19,242 bases of DNA. Source: Planctomycetota bacterium. GTDB lineage: Bacteria; Planctomycetota; Phycisphaerae; Sedimentisphaerales; Anaerobacaceae. The stretch is from NCBI GenBank assembly GCA_023139715.1, contig JAGLNB010000167.1, positions 1-19,242 on the forward strand, given 5' to 3'. Every line of letters starts with the position of its first letter. Position 1 is the first letter of the stretch. Positions 7,751-14,594 of the stretch are shown here, piece after piece. The notes under the pieces were generated by a model. That model worked only from the letters and a program-made list of their open reading frames with translations. It was not told the origin of the DNA and made no database searches. The position numbers and the translations under genes were made by a program.

Positions 7751-8350
7751 CTAATCTCCTCTCTTCTTATTGTTCTGAAATTCAAGGCAAGAAATGCATT
7801 TTCCACATGCTCGCAATCCACCGGCATGACACGAATATGTATTGGTTAATCCTTTTTGATGTGCCAGTTTCACCACATCATCTTTACTAAATTCAGACAA
7901 AGGTGTCGTTATGTTTATTTTCTTTCCAAGTGCCGAAGTAATTGTATCTTCTGCACTACGGATGAAATCCTCCCGCTGGTCAGGAAAAAGGCTAAATTGT
8001 TCGGAAAGAAGCCCTATCGCAACACTATCAACTCCGAGTTGATAAGCATATGAAGCACCGGCAACAAGAAACAGTAAATTTCTACATGGTGTAAAAGCAT
8101 TTTCTCGGATATATAGCAATTCAGATGTTAAACCAGAAAGAATAACTTTCCCAAATCCTGAAATATCCATCCGAATAGGTTCCGGCGTCTTGATCTTTTC
8201 ATGGACATTACAACATGCCTTCCATTCCATTTCTACGGAACGTTGGCCATAATCAATAAATAGCGGAAAAACCGAAATATTCTGTTCAAGAGCTAAAATA
8301 CTGATAAGCGAAGAATCAAGCCCGCCAGAAGCAAGATTTACAATTCCCAT
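7751..8350 (-). CDS. QueC-like (Cap9-like) 7-deazaguanine ligase/synthase family protein
   Basis: A protein of 199 residues from the ATG at 8350. SGGLDSS at 8-14 is the N-type ATP pyrophosphatase loop. FTPCRNLLFL (86-95) and FPDQREDFIRSAED (122-135) match conserved QueC segments. C174, C182, C185 and C188 keep the zinc-binding cysteines of QueC. Housekeeping QueC turns 7-carboxy-7-deazaguanine into preQ0 via an adenylated amide. The defence paralog Cap9 uses that chemistry to couple the deazaguanine to a protein N-terminus. The ATG at 8350 is chosen because it places the P-loop next to the N-terminus as in QueC and has GGGAG 8 bases upstream; an upstream ATG at 8389 would add 13 unrelated residues inside the glycosylase gene. 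It overlaps the glycosylase gene by 13 bases and ends 2 bases before the pentaglycine TIR gene. No queD, queE or queF is nearby. Confidence 0.88.
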   Translation of the reverse strand: MGIVNLASGGLDSSLISILALEQNISVFPLFIDYGQRSVEMEWKACCNVHEKIKTPEPIRMDISGFGKVILSGLTSELLYIRENAFTPCRNLLFLVAGASYAYQLGVDSVAIGLLSEQFSLFPDQREDFIRSAEDTITSALGKKINITTPLSEFSKDDVVKLAHQKGLTNTYSCHAGGLRACGKCISCLEFQNNKKRGD

Positions 8351-9057
8351 AAGACCATCTCCCGTTTTGCGACACGCATCGTTACCCATATAGCCAAGTC
8401 AACATTACCTACTATGTGATTGAATTCAGATGCGACGTTTACAAATTCATATTCTATTTTTTCATAACCCGGAATACACGATAACATTGACAATTTTGGC
8501 GTTATCCCTCTGGCAATTTTTAGATAGTCCAAAATATGGGTATCTAAAATTGCCAAATCGCTGCTATAGCCTATTCGCCTTAGAAAAAGACTAGCTTGTT
8601 TTGGGCCAAAGCCAATAATGTTTTTTGTCAAAGCGATTCTGGCCTCTTTGGGAGTTGTGGCATTATGGAGAATAGAACTAAAAGACAAACTATTTGATAC
8701 AAATGCTTGAAAGGTTCGTGCCAGATAAGAAAGTGTACGATTTTTGAATCTGGGATAAACACTTCGGATTTCACCATCAATTTTCACTTCAAGTGGCTCA
8801 GCAAATACCCCCCTCAATTCTTGTAAGGTATTGCCAGATGAATAGAAATCCTTTTGCTTAAAAGCATCCATCTTTGCAATCCTATTTCCCGCTACCGCTG
8901 CAACTTCAAAACGCATTTGGCTACTACATATACAAGTAGCTGCTTCACGAATAAAATCAACCTCATCCATCTCGTCCCAATGATGATTAGGTTCTGATAA
9001 ATTAGCAATTTCATGACAAACAGTTGCTATTGCTTCATTTATTAGCTGAACACTCAT
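8338..9057 (-). CDS. OGG-type HhH-GPD DNA glycosylase/lyase (Cap11-like)
   Basis: A protein of 239 residues from the ATG at 9057. The helix-hairpin-helix segment NIIGFGPKQASLFLRRIG leads into LAILDTHILDYLKI. K153 in GFGPKQAS aligns with the Schiff-base lysine of 8-oxoguanine glycosylase and D172 in LDTH with its catalytic Asp, so the enzyme looks active. OGG enzymes excise damaged guanine; in CBASS-type operons the OGG-like Cap11 is an ancillary protein of unclear role. Here it sits between the TGT-like and QueC-like genes, which argues against general repair and for a base- or deazaguanine-related step. The ATG at 9057 overlaps the TGT-like stop in ATGA and has GGAG 8 bases upstream; the in-frame TTG at 9072 is less likely. 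The family is clear; the substrate is unknown. Confidence 0.85.
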   Translation of the reverse strand: MSVQLINEAIATVCHEIANLSEPNHHWDEMDEVDFIREAATCICSSQMRFEVAAVAGNRIAKMDAFKQKDFYSSGNTLQELRGVFAEPLEVKIDGEIRSVYPRFKNRTLSYLARTFQAFVSNSLSFSSILHNATTPKEARIALTKNIIGFGPKQASLFLRRIGYSSDLAILDTHILDYLKIARGITPKLSMLSCIPGYEKIEYEFVNVASEFNHIVGNVDLAIWVTMRVAKREMVLWEL

Positions 9058-10031
9058 GAAGACTTTCTCCAATGTAAGCTTTTTGATATTTTTGAAAATA
9101 CATTCGGCGAAAAACGACTTTCACAAAACTCGATCGCAGTATCTGAGCATATCGCGTCCTGAAGATTTCTCATCCAACTTGAATAAAACTCCAGGTTGTG
9201 TGCAAGCGTTTTGAGAATAAATGGTAAATCCTCATTTCCATAGCTGCCTTTATTCCAAAACAAATCTGCTTGGGATAAATGGAAAAGATATGCCGTTTCA
9301 GGATCAACAACTGTCTGGCACCACTCCAGGCCATCAAAGCTGTCAGCACCCATGACTGAATAGACCGCTATTGATATTGGATTACCTGTGCCCAGAAGAT
9401 GAAGCTTTGTATATTTTCCATTTTCGTTCAATGCTAAGCGTATCTTAGCCACCGTATAAGCACGTTCTATCATTCCATCGCCAAGCCGCCTTTCAGGTAC
9501 AGCAACAATAAGCGATTGTGTTTCCCTTGCAATATGCTGGCATAATTCAGGAATAGATTCTTTTGTCCCATGAATAATAGGGATTAGAACGTTTCCATTA
9601 GAATGTTTTTTATCTTCTTCCCAATTCGACAAAACTATTTCTTTATGTTTATTCGTGTCTTGAGGCGGTAATTGATTGTCATAGCAAAAAGCCATTGAAC
9701 AAGAGGATTTGCTCAGAACTGAATGAAACTCTTCTTGATTCCAATTAGATGTTTTCCAATAACTTTCATAATTTCCTGAATCCATCACGACTTTAATACC
9801 ATTTGATATTGCATCATCAATATGTTCTTGAATTATATTTCCTTTTCCGTTGGATGCATTAGCTATATCATAAGCCGAAATCAAAAAGAAGGGGTAAACA
9901 TCACTTAAATGCAATAGGATTCTAACATATTCCAATGGGGCTAATTGAGTTTTTACCGATGATATAGACGGAAAATAAACAGGACTCGGCAAGGACATAT
10001 CATATAATGAATTATGTTGGGTTTCTGTCAT
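9054..10031 (-). CDS. TGT-like (Cap10-like) transglycosylase family protein
   Basis: A protein of 325 residues with the TIM-barrel signature of tRNA-guanine transglycosylase. VVMDSGNYES (81-90) carries the D84 equivalent of the first catalytic Asp. MAFCYDNQLPP (113-123) carries D118 at the guanine-recognition position. LHLLGTGNPISI (210-221) followed by ADSFDGLEW gives D233, the nucleophile position. LKTLAHNLEFYSSWMRNLQ (273-291) matches the C-terminal TGT helix, but the zinc-binding Cys cluster that precedes it in bacterial TGT is absent. Overall similarity to canonical Tgt is low and fits the remodelled Cap10 branch that works on a protein substrate rather than tRNA. It is the first full gene of the operon, with AGGGAA 5-6 bases before the ATG, and its start overlaps the stop of a short upstream frame in ATGA. 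The fold call is fairly sure; the Cap10 analogy depends on context. Confidence 0.82.
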   Translation of the reverse strand: MTETQHNSLYDMSLPSPVYFPSISSVKTQLAPLEYVRILLHLSDVYPFFLISAYDIANASNGKGNIIQEHIDDAISNGIKVVMDSGNYESYWKTSNWNQEEFHSVLSKSSCSMAFCYDNQLPPQDTNKHKEIVLSNWEEDKKHSNGNVLIPIIHGTKESIPELCQHIARETQSLIVAVPERRLGDGMIERAYTVAKIRLALNENGKYTKLHLLGTGNPISIAVYSVMGADSFDGLEWCQTVVDPETAYLFHLSQADLFWNKGSYGNEDLPFILKTLAHNLEFYSSWMRNLQDAICSDTAIEFCESRFSPNVFSKISKSLHWRKSS

Positions 10032-10240
10032 ACAGATTCCCTTTTTTTGCCACGAATAATCTTCCCCGTTTCACTAAACCAATTGGCATGTTCTGTTGAA
10101 ACATGCTCTTCTACTCGCTCAGCCAATGCGACTAGCCTGACAGATTCTTCTAAATCAGCGTACTGTCCCGCCTCAAAAAGAAATAAATGCTTTTCCTGCC
10201 TTAAACGTTCCGTAGTCCATCTCCGTAACCGCAGTAGACA
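10028..10240 (-). pseudogene. Small reading frame before the TGT-like gene, no good start, possibly a gene remnant
   Basis: A 70-codon frame runs from after a TAA at 10243 to a TGA that overlaps the TGT-like ATG in ATGA. Its content is protein-like: HLFLFEAGQYADLEESVRLV, then ALAERVEEHVSTEHANWF. No ATG or GTG starts it. An ATG at 10242 opens the adjacent frame (MSTAVTEMDYGTF) and stops after 22 codons, so one frameshift would join the two. The overlap with the next gene suggests an authentic former or frameshifted gene rather than chance. I do not recognise the product. Confidence 0.35.
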
Positions 10241-10505
10241 TTAGTTTTGTCTAATAGTGTTTTTCAAATCTTTTTGTCCTGCAATCTATCACTTTCGCAC
10301 AACTACTTACTTACCAATCGCTTGCTTGTGAAATTTTTGACGCCACCTTATCTTTTGCGATGGAATTTCCCCACCTGACAAAGCTCGTAAATTATAATAG
10401 ACACGGAATATCTTAAGATACCAAAACTCTTCAAGGGTGCTCTGTTTCCTAGCAATTAAGCTTTATCCCTCGCCAATAAAACAACTTATATCATGTAATA
10501 TTGAA

Positions 10506-10533
10506 ATTATACCCTGGTAGCAGTTATTGTCAA
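10506..10533 (-). promoter_or_regulatory. Perfect-consensus sigma70 promoter for the QueC/TGT/OGG/TIR operon
   Basis: On the minus strand TTGACA (10533-10528) and TATAAT (10511-10506) are separated by 16 bases, each hexamer matching consensus exactly. Transcription would start near 10499 and enter the operon after a leader of about 470 nt. Nothing else in the upstream gap matches as well. Confidence 0.75.
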
Positions 10534-10594
10534 GAAATGCTTGAAATATGACCATATATCGTGAAATCAGAAAGCAAATGTGCTACTTATTCAC

Positions 10595-10635
10595 GAAAGG
10601 TTCAGAAAAGGTGTGAATTCTGAAGCTTTTTTCTT
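10595..10635. repeat. 41-bp direct repeat, left copy
   Basis: It begins GAAAGGTTCAGA and ends GAATTCTGAAGCTTTTTTCTT in the + orientation, and matches the copy at 16195-16235 at 39 of 41 positions. It contains an inverted repeat, TTCAGAA and TTCTGAA separated by 10 bases, followed by a T-run on the + strand. It lies about 215 bases beyond the vsr stop and upstream of the operon promoter. It could be an attachment-type repeat, a protein-binding site or a terminator-like hairpin. Confidence 0.8.
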
Positions 10636-10848
10636 ATAGATTAACTATGCGAAGGTGGCTGACTACAAAAAAACCACACTATATTCCCAAATTGACAATC
10701 CGACACTCCAAAACCCATCAAAACCAATTTGTTAAAGAACAAAACTAACTCATCAAACTTCGCAAATCATCTAATTTTGTCCTCAGATATATTTTTGCGT
10801 AGGACGCCCCTCGTCATTACTAAGCCGAAAGCCGTGGCAATCTCGACC

Positions 10849-11262
10849 TCAACTATTTACAAAAAACTGCCTAAGCTTCTTTTCGAGGTATCCCTCTCTT
10901 TTGATCTGGCATTCCCAGACAGCCAATACCGACCAGCCGTCTTTTTTAAGCTTTTTGATATTCACCTTATCTCTCTCCCTGTTGCCGGTACGTTTCTTTT
11001 CCCAGAACTCCGCATTGGTTTTTGGCTTAACCCGGCCATACTTACAGTTATGCACATGCCAGAAACAACCATGCACAAAGATTATTTTCTTGTGTCTTTT
11101 CAGTACTAAGTCGGGTTTGCCCGGCAGCTTTTTATCATGAAGCCGATAACGATACCCCATCTGATGAACCATTGACCTGACAACCATTTCAGGCTTAGTA
11201 TCCTTGCCCCGAATCCGAGACATATTAAAAGACCGCTGCTTTTTGGTATGCACATCAGCCAT
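10849..11262 (-). CDS. vsr: Very short patch repair endonuclease (Vsr)
   Basis: A protein of 137 residues. FNMSRIRGKDTKPE (13-26), LPGKPDLVL (46-54) and FVHGCFWHVHNCKYG (62-76) are the Vsr family motifs. The catalytic Asp is D51, with H64 and H69 in the active site; C66, H71 and C73 would be zinc ligands. These positions coincide with those of E. coli Vsr. NRERDKVNIKKLKKDGW (93-109) completes the fold. The enzyme nicks 5' of T in T:G mismatches formed when 5-methylcytosine deaminates, protecting methylated sites from mutation. It is the last gene of the methyltransferase operon, starting 9 bases after the receiver protein's stop, so it is presumably matched to that methyltransferase's target sequence. 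The assignment is secure. Confidence 0.95.
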   Translation of the reverse strand: MADVHTKKQRSFNMSRIRGKDTKPEMVVRSMVHQMGYRYRLHDKKLPGKPDLVLKRHKKIIFVHGCFWHVHNCKYGRVKPKTNAEFWEKKRTGNRERDKVNIKKLKKDGWSVLAVWECQIKREGYLEKKLRQFFVNS

Positions 11263-11271
11263 GATACTTTC

Positions 11272-12456
11272 TTATGATCCCACAGTTTCACCTTCGTCTA
11301 TGAGATGCCTAAAGTCTTCAGGATTCAGACTTGGAAGACCAACTTTCAAATAAAACCGTGTAAAACAGGATTGCAGGGCCTCGGCGAAAGGTGCATCAAT
11401 CGTGGCAACTCGTTTAAATTTCTTAGTATCACCAATTTCCTGATATTCCACGCTTTCCAATTGTAGAAAGTCGCAGTATGAGCCAGGGATATCAAGAAAG
11501 CCCGGCATGAACCAATATCGCCCATCTAATTTGCCCATGTCTCCTGCAGGAGACTGAATTCGTCGCCGAAGTTTCTCTGTCTTTTCATCCGGATTTCCCC
11601 GCCATGGGCTTCTTGGTGTTCCAGTATTATTAGGGTCTCTATTGGCATTTAGGATAGTCTCTTTTGCAGGAAACACCTTTACAGTTTGGATATAATCCGC
11701 ACGAGGTAGAGTCTCATTTGGTTGAATGCGGAGATGGCAATGTGGAGTCAGTACCACTCGGAGTGAGTTGTCTTCTGTGTTTTTTAGTATTTCTCCCAAC
11801 CGCAAGTTTTCTGATATACTCGGATAGATATAATATTCACTTGCCTTGACTTCTTCTATTTCCTGTGACCCCTCTACCGAAGGATTCAATCTCCCTATTT
11901 GCAAAGCTGCTCTCCGTCGGATTAAACGTTCTAGCACGGCAGCATCAACCTGTTCACTGTTTAGATTGCCCCATTTGTTTTCGAGAAACCCCCAAAGATA
12001 CGATCCAGCGGAGCGCTCAATATCGTTATGAAGCTTTCGAGCAAGCTGGGGGATATTTGTATTTAGAAGATAGCTGATCGCTCGTTCGATGTCGCCAGGC
12101 TTGGCTTTATCAGCCCAAACGACAAAAGCTGTTTCAGGAAGCGCATCTGGTTTTACACTGCTACTATACACAACCAGTGGGCAGAAACGATGACCACGAT
12201 AGTTATCCACCATTTTTATAACTTGAGCGTCTCGGTTTTGAAACGGCCCTTTATAAGTATCTGAAATAATCAGATCATATCGAAGTAAAGGATTTGCCGT
12301 TAGCTCAAATGCTTCGTCAAAATTGTCACAGGGATGAATGTCGACTTCTACTTGACATGAGGAAAACACTGCTGGGAAATCACGTTCGTACTGTATGAGA
12401 TCATCTGGTTCGTCTTCAACCAAAAGTACTTGCAGTCTCGCAGTTATATTGCTCAT
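11272..12456 (-). CDS. Receiver-domain response regulator with unrecognised C-terminal domain
   Basis: A protein of 394 residues. An N-terminal receiver domain (about 8-132) has the acidic pair E14/D15 in LLVEDEPDD, D66 in DLIISDTY as phosphoacceptor, Ser at 98-99 and K117 in WADKAKPG, so all phosphorylation residues are present. The remaining ~260 residues show no helix-turn-helix or known output domain. They contain VVLTPHCHLRIQP (about 234-246), which may be a metal or effector site. The start overlaps the stop of the GHKL kinase gene in ATGA, so the two are surely translated together and the kinase is the natural partner. In place of transcriptional output, the unusual C-terminal half may control or be the effector of this modification-linked system. 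That is inference. Confidence 0.8.
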   Translation of the reverse strand: MSNITARLQVLLVEDEPDDLIQYERDFPAVFSSCQVEVDIHPCDNFDEAFELTANPLLRYDLIISDTYKGPFQNRDAQVIKMVDNYRGHRFCPLVVYSSSVKPDALPETAFVVWADKAKPGDIERAISYLLNTNIPQLARKLHNDIERSAGSYLWGFLENKWGNLNSEQVDAAVLERLIRRRAALQIGRLNPSVEGSQEIEEVKASEYYIYPSISENLRLGEILKNTEDNSLRVVLTPHCHLRIQPNETLPRADYIQTVKVFPAKETILNANRDPNNTGTPRSPWRGNPDEKTEKLRRRIQSPAGDMGKLDGRYWFMPGFLDIPGSYCDFLQLESVEYQEIGDTKKFKRVATIDAPFAEALQSCFTRFYLKVGLPSLNPEDFRHLIDEGETVGS

Positions 12457-14594
12457 AAACCCACTCTTTCTTCAAAGGATGCTTCAAAACATGCTCCAGA
12501 CAATTTACCATCATCACGGTAAATCAATTTCCCATATGGCTCAATCACCTGTCTTGCAATAAACAGCCCCAAGCCCATACCATTTGGCTTGCGAGAGAAC
12601 TCTTGGTCAAATATCATTTCCATGTCTTCTTCGGCCACTCCCGGGCCATCATCAGAAAACTTAACTCTGAATCCGTGTTTAAGCGCAGTTATTTGTATGT
12701 CTATCTTCCCGCCTTTTCCATCTCCATGATGTCGTGTGAGCCAGTAAATGCTATTATCAAGAAGATTCGCAATAATTTGACCAAAGTTTGAACGCGACAT
12801 ATGTGCTACCAAGGGTTGATTGGGAGCTCGCAGTTCACAAGTGATTTTTTGTTTTGCTATCAATGCTGCAAATAACGCCAAATTATCGCGTACTTCCTCT
12901 TGAATCACAAAAGTTGAAGGACGTCCGCGCTTCCCGGCAGCTCTAGGTATCATTTTTTCTCTGAGATTCCCAATCTGTTCAAGCCAAGCATTTATCTTTA
13001 TAAAGGTATCTTCCAACTTCTTATGAGCGCCGTTGCCAAGCAGTTTATCCAAAGCATTGCTGTCAAATGCTCCCATTAATTGTTTTTCCAGATGCCCCAC
13101 TTCACGAGAAGCCCTCCCAAGGGGAGCTCCAATTTCGTGAATTACAATATCGACAAGTTGCCCAAGTCCAGCCGCCATAAGTACACGAGAATAGTGATCT
13201 TGAAGGCGTTTGACACCTTCACGAATATCACTATCTTTTTGTTTAACCATCTTGCTGACAGGGTGAGCTTTTCCTAGTTGTTTGTCAGCTTCAGTTACAA
13301 CTTCGGAGATATCGAACGGTTCATATAACGTTGACAATTCTTCTGGTTTTGTTTCTTCACGAGGACGTGCTGCGTACCGATCACTTTCAAGAAGATCAAG
13401 AATTCGGACAAACCACGTTTTTAACGCACTGTACTCATGATTGTGGACAAGGCCCTCACGCGTCGTACGATCGGTCAAGTTCGGATTATCGTCACGCGAG
13501 ATACGAATCGCTGCAATGATTTGGTTGTTTGCAAGCCTACGCGTAGGCGTCTGGCGGCTTCGTGTGTCAAGACTTAGCCAATCTGTACCCATTTCACCAT
13601 ATGGATAAACACGAAAGCCATCACGGTAAATGCTAACCCCACAATACTCATTAAGAATTCGGCGAATTCCAATCATGGATTGGTTGAACTGTAGCATAAA
13701 TGGCGAAAGCCCTGGCTTGTCTCTGTCCCAAGCCCTAATTTCAACTTCAAAGGATCCGCACAATACTGTTTCATCTTTACTACTAAGCTTCCTGTTATTA
13801 AAATCCTTAATTTTCTTTCCATCAAATTCGAGTTCGCCATTAAAAATTCCTTCAAGGGATAAATTCCCTGTTAATCGGTACTTTGGTTTGTTCGTTAATT
13901 CATGTGGCTGAACTTTTCCTGTCAGTTCGGGATGTCCTGGAATCGAAAGGTTAATTTCAAAGTTTGTGGCTTCTTGTTGCTCGGAGTCAGTTTCGAAAGG
14001 TGATATCAATCTTGACAAGCGATTGTGTAAGGATTGAAAATCTTCTTCGAGCCAATGTTTTCTGGCATGAAGATTTGAAATTCCCAGAATCGTTCCATGT
14101 TTTAGCCCGTCAATTGTACCTGTCTCATAATCAAGTTTGATTTCGTCGAGATAGCTCTCATCATCAAACCTTCCCCAGTCCAGCAAGACTTCCACGCCTT
14201 CCGATTGATTTTTCTTCTTGGTCTGCATAAGAAGAGTTTTGCCTAAACGAGCGGCAGCAAATCGACCAATACCTTTTGCGCCAAGATACAATCTCTTTGC
14301 CGGCGAACGTTCCTTGTGTTTTTTTAGCACTGTCCCAGGTTCAAACCAACCAGTCTTAACTATTTCAAGGGTCATGCCCAAACCGTTATCTGAGATAGTC
14401 AGATTATTAGGGTCATCCGTATCAAAAACTACGGAGACGTGAGTGGCATCTGCATCATAAGCATTCTTAACAAGTTCCACTACGGCGACGGACTCATCGC
14501 TTATCAATTCATCGCCGAGAAGTGATATTACCCTCGCTCGTGGACGCATGATTATAGAACCGCTTTTTGGCATTTTTTCTTTAGGTACTGTCAC
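12453..14594 (-). CDS. Double GHKL protein: Hsp90/MutL-like ATPase plus histidine kinase
   Basis: A protein of 713 residues with two GHKL ATP-binding units. The first (about 15-200) has the N box VELVKNAYDADA (39-50), DNGLGM (69-74) and GAKGIGRFA (105-113), as in Hsp90, MutL and MORC ATPases. After a middle region come a helical dimerisation-like segment with VIHEIGAPLG (485-493), where H486 may be the phosphoacceptor, and a HATPase unit with NLLDNSIYWL (610-619), SDDGPGV (647-653) and GMGLGLFIARQV (672-683). MutL/MORC-like ATPases are known partners of methyltransferases and Vsr in defence operons; this version adds a kinase that can signal to the next gene, a receiver protein. The GTG start overlaps the methyltransferase stop in GTGA, with AAGGAG 8 bases upstream. 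The domain calls are strong; which unit hydrolyses ATP is not known. Confidence 0.88.
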   Translation of the reverse strand: MTVPKEKMPKSGSIIMRPRARVISLLGDELISDESVAVVELVKNAYDADATHVSVVFDTDDPNNLTISDNGLGMTLEIVKTGWFEPGTVLKKHKERSPAKRLYLGAKGIGRFAAARLGKTLLMQTKKKNQSEGVEVLLDWGRFDDESYLDEIKLDYETGTIDGLKHGTILGISNLHARKHWLEEDFQSLHNRLSRLISPFETDSEQQEATNFEINLSIPGHPELTGKVQPHELTNKPKYRLTGNLSLEGIFNGELEFDGKKIKDFNNRKLSSKDETVLCGSFEVEIRAWDRDKPGLSPFMLQFNQSMIGIRRILNEYCGVSIYRDGFRVYPYGEMGTDWLSLDTRSRQTPTRRLANNQIIAAIRISRDDNPNLTDRTTREGLVHNHEYSALKTWFVRILDLLESDRYAARPREETKPEELSTLYEPFDISEVVTEADKQLGKAHPVSKMVKQKDSDIREGVKRLQDHYSRVLMAAGLGQLVDIVIHEIGAPLGRASREVGHLEKQLMGAFDSNALDKLLGNGAHKKLEDTFIKINAWLEQIGNLREKMIPRAAGKRGRPSTFVIQEEVRDNLALFAALIAKQKITCELRAPNQPLVAHMSRSNFGQIIANLLDNSIYWLTRHHGDGKGGKIDIQITALKHGFRVKFSDDGPGVAEEDMEMIFDQEFSRKPNGMGLGLFIARQVIEPYGKLIYRDDGKLSGACFEASFEERVGL

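Larger units (their letters stand above)
10241..10848. other. Gap between vsr and the TIR/QueC operon: promoter, repeat, long leader
   Basis: About 600 bases without a supported gene. From right to left it holds the tail after vsr (no clear terminator), one copy of the 41-bp repeat (10595-10635), the consensus promoter (10506-10533) and an AT-rich leader. In the leader, a minus-strand frame from about 10453 to 10313 encodes protein-like text (TLEEFWYLKIFRVYYNLRAL) with no conventional start; it may be a remnant or part of a structured leader RNA. I see no tRNA or CRISPR. Confidence 0.5.

Noticed and set aside
7751..10031. Housekeeping queuosine pathway (queC, tgt)
   Set aside because: No queD, queE, queF or queA nearby, an OGG glycosylase lies between the two genes, the TGT-like protein lacks the zinc Cys cluster, and the surrounding genes are TIR proteins.
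10014..10244. Plus-strand ORF of 76 codons
   Set aside because: It has no recognisable content and is antisense to the frame that overlaps the TGT-like start in ATGA.
10595..10635. Vector polylinker, because GAATTC and AAGCTT lie 2 bases apart
   Set aside because: The same sequence recurs at 16195 with natural substitutions inside AT-rich native flanks, and no other vector sequence is present.
10729..11109. Plus-strand ORF of 126 codons over vsr
   Set aside because: Antisense shadow of vsr, whose catalytic residues are all in place on the other strand.
11106..11291. Minus-strand ORF of 61 codons in another frame of vsr
   Set aside because: It lies inside vsr and has no features of its own; the vsr frame holds the family motifs.
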